Shown: piece after piece, positions 43,638 through 51,287 of the stretch
Numbering within the stretch: the stretch's first letter is position 1
How the letters are laid out: each line of letters begins with the position of its first letter
Origin: [Clostridium] leptum DSM 753
GTDB lineage: Bacteria; Bacillota; Clostridia; Oscillospirales; Acutalibacteraceae
Reading direction: 5' to 3'
Length of the DNA stretch: 64,000 nucleotides
NCBI GenBank assembly: GCA_000154345.1
Contig: DS480350.1
Location: 248,001 to 312,000 of the forward strand
The notes under the pieces: generated by a model
Told to the model about the DNA's origin: nothing
The model's input: the letters and a program-made list of their open reading frames with translations, nothing else
The model's database searches: none
Translations under genes and position numbers: made by a program

Positions 43638-43991
43638 ATGGATACAGCGATCAAAGACGGGGATTTTCAAACGAATGGCAGCGGACTGCCGGTGCGGATC
43701 AGCGGCGCCCAGGAGCTTTTGCAGCGGGTGATGTTCCGGCTCACGGTAAAAAAGGGAAGCTTCTTTTATGACCAGCAGCTGGGGAGCCGGTTGTATACCC
43801 TAAAGGGCAGCTATGGAAACCGGGAGGCACTTTCGGAAACCGCCATGCAGATGGTGAGGGAGGCCCTCAAGCCCATGGCGGAGGTGACCCCTCTGGGGGT
43901 GCGGGCAGGTATGACCGGGCCCGACCAGCTTTCCTTAACGGTCTCCCTTTTGGCGGACCGGAAACAGATGGAATTGGAGGTGTTGATATGA
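43638..43991 (+). CDS. Baseplate wedge protein (gp25/XkdS-like)
   Basis: A 117-residue protein resembling T4 gp25/XkdS, the small wedge component that links the sheath to the baseplate. The N-terminus D-G-D-F and the R-L-T-V-K-K-G-S-F-F-Y-D-Q-Q-L-G-S motif are characteristic. AAGGAGG is seven bases before the ATG at 43638. It overlaps the baseplate J-like gene by four bases (ATGA). Confidence 0.75.
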   Translation: MDTAIKDGDFQTNGSGLPVRISGAQELLQRVMFRLTVKKGSFFYDQQLGSRLYTLKGSYGNREALSETAMQMVREALKPMAEVTPLGVRAGMTGPDQLSLTVSLLADRKQMELEVLI

Positions 43992-45067
43992 GCGAAACCT
44001 ATGAATCCATACTTTCCAGAATGCAGGACCGGTTTCAGGAGCTTGCTGGCTTTCCAGCCGACGACGCCTCGGACATCGGCATCCGGCTGAAGGTTCTGGC
44101 GGGAGAGCTGTTCTCCGCCTGCACCAATCTGGACTGGCTGAAGCGCCAGGTCTTTCCTCAGACGGCCCAGGGCATCCAGCTGGATTATCACGCCCAGCAA
44201 AGGGGAATCCAGCGGAAAAGCGCCGTCCGTTCTCAGGGAACGCTGGAATTTTCCCGGGAGGCCGCCCTGCTGTACGATGTGACCATTCCCGAGGGCACGG
44301 TGTGCGCTGTTTCCCAGGAGGAGGGACTGCGTTTTGTCACCACCCGGAAAGGAATCTTAAAGGCGGGGGATTTTTCCGTTTCCGTCCCGGCGGCCTCTGA
44401 GGAAGGCGGCGCGCAGGCTAATGCGGCGGCGGAAACCATTAAGGTGCTGGTGACGCCGCCTCCGGGAGTGACGGCGGTAACCAACCGGGACGCGTTTACC
44501 GGCGGCGCCGACGGAGAAAGCGACGAGGAGCTTCGGGAGAGAGTGCTGGAAAGCTGCCGCAACATTCCCAACGGTACCAACAGCGCCTTTTACCGGGAAT
44601 TTGCCTTGCAATATGAGGGCGTGTATTCGGCGGCGGTATCGCCCAGAGCCAGAGGCACGGGCACGGTAGACGTATATGTGGCCTCCAGGGGGGATGTCCC
44701 CGGAGGCGAGGTGATTACCCAGATCCAGAACGACCTGAACGCTTTGAAGGAAATCAACGTGGACGTTCAAGTGAAGGGAGCGGAAAAGGTTTCTGTAGAT
44801 ATCATATTGTATCTGGTACCAAAGGCGGGATACGATTATTCCGAGCTGAAGCTGTTGGCGGAGCAAGCCTTACGGGATTATATGGGAGGCCTGTCTATCG
44901 GGGAGTCTGTTTACATGACCAGGGCCGCCGCTGTAGTTTACGGAGTCGAGGGCGTAGAGCAATGCTGGCCGGAGCCGCTGCTGTGTCATGATGTGGCGGT
45001 GCAAAGCGGCCAGCTGGCGGTGGCGGGAACCATAGGGGTTTCTCCCAAAGTGGAGGACGAGCAATGA
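43988..45067 (+). CDS. Baseplate J-like wedge protein (XkdT-like)
   Basis: A 359-residue baseplate wedge protein of the gpJ/XkdT family. The N-terminal helical part has I-Q-L-D-Y-H-A, the central beta part has I-P-E-G-T-V, and the signature G-G-A-D-G-E-S-D-E-E-L-R-E-R near residue 172 is diagnostic for the family. The C-terminal third fits the wedge domain. Length is typical. Overlaps with the genes on both sides by four bases. Confidence 0.88.
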   Translation: MSETYESILSRMQDRFQELAGFPADDASDIGIRLKVLAGELFSACTNLDWLKRQVFPQTAQGIQLDYHAQQRGIQRKSAVRSQGTLEFSREAALLYDVTIPEGTVCAVSQEEGLRFVTTRKGILKAGDFSVSVPAASEEGGAQANAAAETIKVLVTPPPGVTAVTNRDAFTGGADGESDEELRERVLESCRNIPNGTNSAFYREFALQYEGVYSAAVSPRARGTGTVDVYVASRGDVPGGEVITQIQNDLNALKEINVDVQVKGAEKVSVDIILYLVPKAGYDYSELKLLAEQALRDYMGGLSIGESVYMTRAAAVVYGVEGVEQCWPEPLLCHDVAVQSGQLAVAGTIGVSPKVEDEQ

Positions 45068-45636
45068 GCAGGCTGCAAGCGTTACGGGATGCCCTGCGTC
45101 CGCTGGGTATCTATAAGCTGGAGAAGGGCACGCTGGTTTACGCGGAGCTGGCGGCTTATGCGGCGGGGCTAGACTTATTGGAGGACGGCCTTGACGAGCT
45201 GGAGCGGGAGGCGTTTCTCCCCACCGCCCAGGGGGAAGGAATCTCCAGGAGGGAAGAAATTTATGGCAAGCCCAAAACCTTGCTGCCTTTGCGGGAACGC
45301 AGGGAAATGCTGCTTTACCGGGGAGCTATCAATAATCGAAACAATACCCGGGAGGATTTGGAAAGGGCGCTGGTGGCCTGCGGACTGCGGGCTCAGGTAA
45401 AGGAAAATCTGGATGGCGCGTCCATTTATATTAACTGCTTTGACTTTCTGGAGGATTTTCAGGGCCAGGAGGAGATCAAGGCGGCGGCCAAGGAGTTTTT
45501 GCCCTGTCACCTGGAAGCGGAGTTTGATTTCAGGACCCTGGATTGGAATCGGATTGACAGCATGGACAAGACGTTTGACCAGATGGATGCCGCCGAAATG
45601 ACCTGGAACCAGATTGACGCATACAGTCCGGAATAG
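45064..45636 (+). CDS. DUF2313/YmfQ-like baseplate protein (XkdU-like)
   Basis: A 190-residue protein after baseplate J, in the XkdU/YmfQ position that closes the baseplate. It begins with an L-G-I-Y-K-L-E-K-G motif and has the D-G-L-D-E-L-E-R-E-A-F-L-P-T-A helix. The last 30 residues have a W-N-R-I-D and W-N-Q-I-D repeat that may bind the next protein. Overlap with the previous gene is ATGA. Confidence 0.72.
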   Translation: MSRLQALRDALRPLGIYKLEKGTLVYAELAAYAAGLDLLEDGLDELEREAFLPTAQGEGISRREEIYGKPKTLLPLRERREMLLYRGAINNRNNTREDLERALVACGLRAQVKENLDGASIYINCFDFLEDFQGQEEIKAAAKEFLPCHLEAEFDFRTLDWNRIDSMDKTFDQMDAAEMTWNQIDAYSPE

Positions 45637-45650
45637 AAGGAGGTTACTTT

Positions 45651-46121
45651 ATGCCCACAAGCAATAAAACGCCGGCGTTAAGCCTAAATAATTGGCTGGG
45701 CACCGATAAGCCCATGAGAAGTGATTTTACAGAGGATAACCTGATTTTAGACAGCGTGATCGGAGGGCATCTGCAGGATGCAGTGTCTCATCTTTCCGCC
45801 GCCGACCGAGAGAAATTTGATTCGCCCTATTTATTGGACAGCTATGCCGGCACCGGTGACGCGGAACAGCACTTTACACTGCCGTTTACGCCAAAATTTG
45901 TGTTTGTGTTTTATCAGACCAGAGCTTTCAGTGAGTATGTGGCGGAGGGGGATTACACAAAATGCAACGCCGGGTTTGCGGCTCCGGGCCTGAGTACGGC
46001 AGCGGTTTCCCTACAAGGGAATAGGCTGACGGTGAAGCAGACCACAGGCGAGGCGGCGGGAAAGCTGTTTTATAATCTGAATCTGAGAGACGGACAGTAT
46101 TTTTATCTGGCTGTAAAATAA
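45651..46121 (+). CDS. Short tail-fibre-like protein at the end of the phage module
   Basis: A 156-residue protein and the last gene of the module. Its N-terminus (N-W-L-G-T-D-K-P-M-R-S-D-F-x-x-D-N-x-I-L-D-S-V) is the conserved attachment segment seen at the start of many tail-fibre proteins. The rest is a small beta-rich domain ending in F-Y-L-A-V-K. A normal fibre is much longer, so this may be a minimal or truncated receptor-binding protein. AGGAGG precedes the ATG. No chaperone, holin or endolysin gene follows. Confidence 0.65.
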   Translation: MPTSNKTPALSLNNWLGTDKPMRSDFTEDNLILDSVIGGHLQDAVSHLSAADREKFDSPYLLDSYAGTGDAEQHFTLPFTPKFVFVFYQTRAFSEYVAEGDYTKCNAGFAAPGLSTAAVSLQGNRLTVKQTTGEAAGKLFYNLNLRDGQYFYLAVK

Positions 46122-46454
46122 ATCGGCGCGGACGGCTTTTTAATGGCCGGCGGGCGTTGGCCCAGCGCATGTGTAGAAAACGGCTTTTTACACCCGGTTA
46201 GAGCCACAGACAGGGCGTCGGAGAATTATTTTTTGATGACTCTTGGCGTTCAAACGGTCCGGCCGCCCGCTCCTCCGCCGCCTGGAGCGGCCTGTTTTCC
46301 GCGGCTTGGGCCATACTGGAAAGCTTGCCTTAGGCCTTGCTTTTTTATTTCGCTTGCGCTTCAGGCCGGGACAGGGTATACTGTCTTTAATGAAAAGATG
46401 CGCCGCTGAACCCGGACGGAGCGGCAAGAAAAAGAAATGAGCGGGAGGAAGAGC
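46122..46454 (+). other. Gap between the phage module and the accessory island
   Basis: About 330 bases with no clear terminator or gene. A Pro/Arg-rich open frame exists on the plus strand but has no ribosome site or recognisable domain. Confidence 0.4.
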
Positions 46455-46922
46455 ATGAAGCTGAAAAACCCTTTGCTGGTGGTATCCGACTTAGAAGCGT
46501 CGAAACGGTTTTATCGGGAAGTTCTGGGATTGAGGGTGATCCTTGACTTTGGCGCAAACGTCACCCTGACCGGAGGGCTTTGCCTGCAAACCCAGGAAAG
46601 CTGGATGGGATTCCTCTCAAAGGCTGCGGAAGACATCAGCTTTGGCGGCAATGACGCAGAGCTTTACTTTGAAGAAGAAAATTTCGAAAGCTTTTTGACA
46701 GGGCTGGAAGCGCTGGAAGGAATCCGTTACGTTCACCCAGTAAAGGAGCACAGCTGGGGACAAAGGGTGGTTCGTTTATATGACCCGGATCTTCATATCA
46801 TAGAAATTGGGGAGTCTATGAAGACAGTCTGCCGCAGGTTCTCAGCCTCTGGGATGACCGTGGTTGAAATCGCCGAGCGAATGGATGTGCCCGTCAAGTA
46901 TGTAACCGCCTGCCTGCGCTGA
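46455..46922 (+). CDS. VOC-superfamily (glyoxalase-like) protein
   Basis: A 155-residue VOC protein (glyoxalase/bleomycin-resistance fold). The start L-V-V-S-D-L-E-A-S-K-R-F-Y and L-G-L-R-V match the first half-barrel; Y-D-P-D-L-H-I-I-E-I-G is the second, with the metal-type His/Glu pattern. The last 30 residues (F-S-A-S-G-M-T-V-V-E-I-A-E-R-M-D-V-P) look like a short helix-turn-helix appended to the fold, unusual for a simple VOC enzyme. The ATG at 46455 follows GGGAGGA; an upstream ATG lacks this. The substrate is unknown. Confidence 0.75.
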   Translation: MKLKNPLLVVSDLEASKRFYREVLGLRVILDFGANVTLTGGLCLQTQESWMGFLSKAAEDISFGGNDAELYFEEENFESFLTGLEALEGIRYVHPVKEHSWGQRVVRLYDPDLHIIEIGESMKTVCRRFSASGMTVVEIAERMDVPVKYVTACLR

Positions 46923-47055
46923 CGCTTCCGCTTTTTACAACAATACTGAACACTTTCAAACGGAAAACTGAGGGGTAAGGAATAACGCCTTACCCCTCAA
47001 AGCTTATGCTTTAAAAAGGGCTTGAAGCCAGGACTTTTTAGCCTTTAATTTTCTA
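46921..47055 (+). repeat. Hairpin-containing repeat, copy 1
   Basis: GAGGGGTAAGG at 46970-46980 pairs with CCTTACCCCTC at 46988-46998. After it come TATGC, TAAAAA, TTGAA and TAATTTT motifs in fixed order. The same arrangement recurs at 49041-49147. Copy 1 follows the VOC gene, with GACGCTT at its left edge. Confidence 0.7.
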
Positions 47056-47193
47056 TGTAACAACTGAAAAATTAGAGGAACGAAGCATTTGAGTATTGTT
47101 GATTACAATAGAGATTCAAATTAAGAATATTGATTTTAGCCTTATAGCTATGATAAGCTAATGTCAAAAGATTTTTCATATATGGGAGCAGTC

Positions 47194-48261
47194 ATGAAAA
47201 TTATTGAAGCAACAGACAGGATTCCGAATTTAATCGATCGGTTACTGGAGGTATGGGAAAGCTCCGTAAGAGCCACCCACCTGTTTCTGTCGGACGGTGA
47301 AATCAAAAGTATCAAAGAATATGTCCCACAGGCATTGAAGGGGATCGCCCATCTGATGATTGCAGAAGATGACGCGGGCCGCCCCGTGGCTTTTATGGGG
47401 GTTGAGGATGGCACATTGGAAATGCTGTTCATCTCCCCGGAAGAGCGCGGCAAAGGCTTAGGGAAACGCCTGATCCAATACGGGATCGAAAGCTATGGTG
47501 TAAAACGGCTGGCAGTCAATGAGCAGAACCCGCAGGCCAAGGGGTTTTATGAACACATGGGCTTTCAGGTTTACAAAAGGACGGATTATGATGAACAGGG
47601 GAACCCCTATCCGCTTTTATACATGAGCCTTGCACAGAAGCCTTGGGAGAACTTGAGCAGTGAAAGGAACCAGATGAATACACCGGCATTAGAAACAGAG
47701 CGTTTGATTTTGAGAAAATTCACGGAACAGGATATGGAGGCGCTGTTTCTTATCCTTCAGGATGAGGAAGTCAACAGATTTTTGCCTTGGTATCCTGTGA
47801 AAAACATGGAAGAAGCGAAGCGGTTTTATGAGGAACGGTACGCGGCAAAATATGCCCAGCCGCAAGCCTATGCCTATGCGGTCTGTCTGAAAGCGGACGA
47901 TTATCCCATCGGCTACATCAAAGTGGACATGGAAGAGCATCACGATTTTGGCTACGGGCTTCGCAAGGAGTTCTGGCATAAAGGGATTGTGACAGAAGCG
48001 GCTAAGGCGGTTATTAAGCAGGTAAAAAAGGACGGCCTGTCCTATATCACGGCAACCCATGACCGAAACAACCCCCGAAGCGGCGGCGTGATGCGGAATG
48101 TGGGGATGAAGTACCAGTATTCGTATGAGGAGCAATGGCAGCCGAAAAACATTTTGGTGACATTTCGGATGTACCAGCTTAACCTAGATGGGAATGAAAG
48201 CCGGGTCTACAAAAAATATTGGGATACCTCTGCCGTGCATTTTATCGAGCCGAATTTGTGA
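47194..48261 (+). CDS. Fused tandem GNAT acetyltransferase (two GNAT domains)
   Basis: A 355-residue protein with two GNAT acetyltransferase domains in one frame. Domain 1 (about 1-150) has the acetyl-CoA motif R-G-K-G-L-G-K-R-L and Q-A-K-G-F-Y-E-H-M-G-F. Domain 2 (about 165-320) begins with L-E-T-E-R-L-I-L-R-K-F, the usual RimJ/RimL-like start, and contains F-W-H-K-G-I-V-T-E-A. In other genomes these are usually separate genes, so this looks like a fusion. The ATG at 47194 has GGGA seven bases before it; ATG 47161 has no ribosome site. Substrates (small amine, protein N-terminus) are unknown. Confidence 0.8.
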   Translation: MKIIEATDRIPNLIDRLLEVWESSVRATHLFLSDGEIKSIKEYVPQALKGIAHLMIAEDDAGRPVAFMGVEDGTLEMLFISPEERGKGLGKRLIQYGIESYGVKRLAVNEQNPQAKGFYEHMGFQVYKRTDYDEQGNPYPLLYMSLAQKPWENLSSERNQMNTPALETERLILRKFTEQDMEALFLILQDEEVNRFLPWYPVKNMEEAKRFYEERYAAKYAQPQAYAYAVCLKADDYPIGYIKVDMEEHHDFGYGLRKEFWHKGIVTEAAKAVIKQVKKDGLSYITATHDRNNPRSGGVMRNVGMKYQYSYEEQWQPKNILVTFRMYQLNLDGNESRVYKKYWDTSAVHFIEPNL

Positions 48262-48282
48262 GTGATTTTAGAAGAATCATCA

Positions 48283-49035
48283 ATGAGTGAGTTAAAGCAA
48301 AACTATTATGGCAGCTTATGCACCGAAATGTACGAAATCTTACATGAGCAAGCGCCGCAGGACGAATTGGACTTCTATCTTTCCTATGCAGAAAAGGGCA
48401 AGAAAATTTTAGAACCCCTGTGCGGCAGCGGGCGCTTCCTGATTCCGTTTTTAGAGCGTGGCTTTGATATCTTCGGAATGGACTTATCAGAAGAAATGCT
48501 GGGAAAATTAAAGCGAAAGGCGCCGAACGCAAGAGTAATGCAGGCAGACATTATCAACTTTACCGTACAGGAAAAGTTCGATTATATTTTTATCCCCTCC
48601 GGCTCAATCTCCTTGTTTACAGACATGAGTGTATGCAAAGGGATTTTACAGAAGATGAAAGAGCTGCTGGCTCCCGGCGGGAAATTTGTGTTCGCTGCTG
48701 ATACCGTCTTTGACAGGTGTAGCGAGGACAGCGGCTACCAAACAAGTGTTTCGGTGAAAACGAAAGAGGGATTTGACTTACTCCTGAAAGGAAAAAACCA
48801 CTATGATGAAACCAGCCAGACGCAGTTTTCTCCATCTATTTACGAACTCTATAATGGCGCTGAGTTATTGCAAAGCGAAAGCATGGATTTTCAGACGCAC
48901 TTGTACCGATACGGCGAAATGGAAGCATATTTAAGAGAATGTGGCTTCAAAAGCATATCGACCTATTCCAATTACAAGAAAGAACCGGCAGTTGACGATC
49001 AATGTGAAATGCTTATATTCGAGTGCGATATATAG
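48283..49035 (+). CDS. Class I SAM-dependent methyltransferase
   Basis: A 250-residue SAM-dependent methyltransferase. The SAM loop I-L-E-P-L-C-G-S-G-R-F and the acidic G-M-D-L-S at the end of strand two fit class I enzymes, and V-M-Q-A-D-I follows. The start is set at ATG 48283, since the earlier GTG at 48262 overlaps the GNAT stop and has no good ribosome site. The acceptor substrate is unknown. It lies in the accessory island between two copies of a hairpin repeat. Confidence 0.8.
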   Translation: MSELKQNYYGSLCTEMYEILHEQAPQDELDFYLSYAEKGKKILEPLCGSGRFLIPFLERGFDIFGMDLSEEMLGKLKRKAPNARVMQADIINFTVQEKFDYIFIPSGSISLFTDMSVCKGILQKMKELLAPGGKFVFAADTVFDRCSEDSGYQTSVSVKTKEGFDLLLKGKNHYDETSQTQFSPSIYELYNGAELLQSESMDFQTHLYRYGEMEAYLRECGFKSISTYSNYKKEPAVDDQCEMLIFECDI

Positions 49036-49040
49036 AGGAA

Positions 49041-49147
49041 GACGCTTTCAAATGCAAAATCGAGGGGTAAGGTACAAACACCTTACCCCTCAAAGTTTAT
49101 GCGCTAAAAACGGTTTGAAATCAAGCTTTTTCAGTCTCTAATTTTTA
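49041..49147 (+). repeat. Hairpin-containing repeat, copy 2
   Basis: GAGGGGTAAGG at 49062-49072 pairs with CCTTACCCCTC at 49081-49091 across an eight-base loop. The downstream motif order (TATGC, TAAAAA, TTGAA, TAATTTT) matches copy 1 at 46921-47055, and GACGCTT again marks the left edge. Copy 2 lacks about 25 bases found in copy 1 left of the hairpin. Confidence 0.7.
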
Positions 49148-49163
49148 CTCTTGTAGGCAGAGA

Positions 49164-49499
49164 TCATCTCAAGGCGGCCTTGTATTCCTCTCCCCAATTC
49201 CACAGGGCGTCTAAAATGGGCTTCAGGCTTTTTCCAAGCTCAGTTAGTGTGTACTCCACTCGTGGAGGTACCTCGGCATAGACCGTTCGGGTAAGCAGTC
49301 CGCTCTCCTCCATTGCCCGAAGCTGCGCCGTCAGCACTTTCTGCGACACATTCCCGATTGATTTTTTAAGCTCTCCAAATCGCTTTGTCCCCGGCATCAG
49401 ATCACGCAAAATCAGAACCTTCCATTTATCCCCGATCAGCGTCAGCGTCGTTTCCACCGGACAAGCAGGAAGGTCTTTCACTGATTTTTGCTCACTCAT
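49164..49499 (-). CDS. HxlR-family transcriptional regulator
   Basis: A 111-residue winged-helix regulator of the HxlR family. The N-terminal C-P-V-E-T-T-L-T-L-I-G-D-K-W-K-V-L-I-L-R signature is diagnostic, with Cys13 in the position that senses oxidants or electrophiles in many members. The wing follows with R-V-E-Y-T-L-T-E-L-G. AGGAGGT before the ATG at 49499 gives a strong start. It is divergent from an operon of redox, macrodomain and sirtuin genes, with palindromes in the shared intergenic region, so it is a good candidate regulator of that operon. Confidence 0.88.
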   Translation of the reverse strand: MSEQKSVKDLPACPVETTLTLIGDKWKVLILRDLMPGTKRFGELKKSIGNVSQKVLTAQLRAMEESGLLTRTVYAEVPPRVEYTLTELGKSLKPILDALWNWGEEYKAALR

Positions 49500-49524
49500 G
49501 ATTCTTACCTCCTATAGTTTCTGA

Positions 49525-49547
49525 TAGAAACCTTGTTTCTAATTATA
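49525..49547 (-). promoter_or_regulatory. Promoter and candidate operator of the HxlR gene
   Basis: TAGAAAC (49525-49531) and GTTTCTA (49535-49541) form a perfect 7-bp inverted repeat with a three-base spacer. A minus-strand TATAAT box overlaps its edge at 49542-49547. A bound repressor would block the HxlR gene. Confidence 0.5.
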
Positions 49548-49658
49548 CAATATGGCGGATTTTTCGTCAAGAAGCCGCTGGAGATCAAAATTTTTTAAGC
49601 CTTCAAAGGCTTAAAAATCCCGTGGATACACATTTATTTTCTTCCGGCAGCTGCCTAA

Positions 49659-49726
49659 TAGTATCCTTTAGGTAACTACAGCACAATATTGTGCTTACTT
49701 TACAACAGAGCCTTAAGCGCTATAAT
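49659..49726 (+). promoter_or_regulatory. Operator-like palindromes and promoter of the SirTM operon
   Basis: TTTACA at 49699-49704 and TATAAT at 49721-49726 (16-base spacer) form the promoter. The 16-bp perfect palindrome AGCACAATATTGTGCT at 49680-49695 ends four bases before the -35 box, and an imperfect TAGTATCC-TTTA-GGTAACTA repeat lies just upstream. Confidence 0.55.
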
Positions 49727-49799
49727 AAAGACAAGAGTTACGCAGGACGGCCGCTGCGGAGCTCGAAATATGCAGAATCATTTTCAGGAGGCTATCATC

Positions 49800-50591
49800 A
49801 TGAACAAAAATACTTTTACATCTGTAAAACTTACAAAAGGCGAAATGAACATCTACGATTTTGGCGGCATTAAACTGCACGCCTATAAGACCAATGACTT
49901 TATCGACGACGAGGTGTTCGTCGTGGAGAAAAATGGGAAAGCCGTTATCATTGAGTCTCCCTGCTTCTTTGACAATATCAGAGAGCTTACGGAATATTTG
50001 AAGGATATGGAAGGAGAGGGTATGCTTGTTGCCTATCATGGCGCGGGAGCGACTTTTTTGCCCAGTGTGCCGAAATTTGCAACGCAGAACGCCGTGGATT
50101 ATTCCGAAAACGGCGGCGGCAAGGCTCTAATCGACAGCTTTACCAGCTCATTTGGAGAAAGCTTTGATTCCTCCGTCCACAAGATCACCAATGTGGTGGA
50201 ATCCGGCAAGGTGACCATCGGCGGCATGGATTTTATTATCAAGCAGACAGCAGATGCTTTTGATGTGGAGATTCCTGAAATCAACGTGGTTTACACCCAC
50301 ATGCTGGGCCATGACTGCCACTCCATCGTGGCAGGTGCAGGTCATGCCGACGCCATGATTGCAGAGCTTCGCAGCTACATTGCAAAGGGCTATAACCTGA
50401 TCCTCACCTCGCACTACACGCCGGAGGATCTGAAAGACGCCCAGACAAAGATCGACTATCTGGAGAATCTGAAAAAGATTGCGGCAGGCTGCAAGAACGC
50501 AGACGAGTTTAAGGCGGAAGTCGGCAGGCAGTATCCTGCATACAGCGGTCAAAACTATTTGGATATGACAGCAGGCTTCTTCTTTGCCTAA
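49800..50591 (+). CDS. MBL-fold-like protein, first gene of the SirTM operon
   Basis: A 263-residue protein with a pattern that resembles metallo-beta-lactamase-fold hydrolases: V-F-V-V-E-K-N-G-K-A-V-I-I-E (strand then acidic), V-A-Y-H-G-A-G near residue 77, and a V-V-Y-T-H-M-L-G-H-D-C-H motif near 164-174, with L-T-S-H-Y-T at about 202. The canonical H-x-H-x-D-H metal motif is not seen; His residues at 80, 167, 171, 174 and 205 are candidates for a different metal site. AGGAGG eight bases before the ATG sets the start. The product heads the operon and lies next to a PPOX-ferredoxin protein and the macro/SirTM pair. The reaction is unknown. Confidence 0.65.
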   Translation: MNKNTFTSVKLTKGEMNIYDFGGIKLHAYKTNDFIDDEVFVVEKNGKAVIIESPCFFDNIRELTEYLKDMEGEGMLVAYHGAGATFLPSVPKFATQNAVDYSENGGGKALIDSFTSSFGESFDSSVHKITNVVESGKVTIGGMDFIIKQTADAFDVEIPEINVVYTHMLGHDCHSIVAGAGHADAMIAELRSYIAKGYNLILTSHYTPEDLKDAQTKIDYLENLKKIAAGCKNADEFKAEVGRQYPAYSGQNYLDMTAGFFFA

Positions 50592-50662
50592 GCGGAAAAT
50601 TCCAATCGGCCGGGGCTGTCGGAAGAACGGCTCCGGCTTTCCTTTTGGAGGGAGGGGATGCT

Positions 50663-51283
50663 ATGTCAGCAGGCAGATACTTAAAATATTTACAGGAAGA
50701 AATCCATACAGCTATCGCAGCAACGATTGACGATGGCGGGCTGCCTGTTACCTGCGCCGTCGATATGATGGACGCCGATGAAAACAGCCTTTACTTTCTG
50801 ACTGCAAAGGGCAAGAGCTTTTATGACCGCTTGAAGAAAAAGGGATATATTGCGCTGACGGGAATGAAGGGCAAGAGCACCATGTCCTGCTCGGCAATAT
50901 CGCTGCGGGGAAAGGTAAAAGAGCTTGGAAATACGCTTTTGCCTCGGCTGTTTGAAAAAAATCCATATATGTGGAAGATTTATCCCACACAGGAATCCCA
51001 AAATGCGCTGACAGTGTTCCAAATTTATGATGGCAGCGGAGAATGGTTTGACCTTTCCAAAACACCGATAGAACGATTTTCTTTTACATTTGGGAAAATG
51101 AAGGTGGAAGCGGGAGGATATTTCATCACAACCGGTTGTACCGGCTGCGGGGATTGTGAAACGGTCTGTCCGCAAAGCTGTATTGACTTGATCTCTGTGC
51201 CGGCGGTCATCAAGCAGGCCCACTGCCTGCATTGCGGGAACTGTTATGAAATCTGCCCGGCAAAGGCAATCGAACGGAGGTAA
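50663..51283 (+). CDS. PPOX-like flavin-binding protein fused to two 4Fe-4S ferredoxin motifs
   Basis: A 206-residue protein. Residues 1-145 resemble a pyridoxamine 5'-phosphate oxidase-like FMN split barrel (A-A-T-I-D-D-G-G-L-P, Y-F-L-T-A-K-G-K-S-F-Y, G-Y-I-A-L-T-G). Residues 155-200 hold two ferredoxin motifs: C159-x2-C162-x2-C165-x3-C169 and C188-x2-C191-x2-C194-x3-C198. Such proteins pass electrons between ferredoxin-type donors and a flavin. The ATG at 50663 lies behind a long GGAGGGAGGGG stretch. It is five bases from the macrodomain gene, so it is co-translated. A redox role next to SirTM is a real link by operon only; its substrate is unknown. Confidence 0.78.
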   Translation: MSAGRYLKYLQEEIHTAIAATIDDGGLPVTCAVDMMDADENSLYFLTAKGKSFYDRLKKKGYIALTGMKGKSTMSCSAISLRGKVKELGNTLLPRLFEKNPYMWKIYPTQESQNALTVFQIYDGSGEWFDLSKTPIERFSFTFGKMKVEAGGYFITTGCTGCGDCETVCPQSCIDLISVPAVIKQAHCLHCGNCYEICPAKAIERR

Positions 51284-51287
51284 CGGT

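Noticed and set aside
46921..49147. Integron-type attC cassettes (hairpin repeats after accessory genes)
   Set aside because: The repeats lack the GTTRRRY/RYYYAAC core sites of attC, and no integron integrase is seen.
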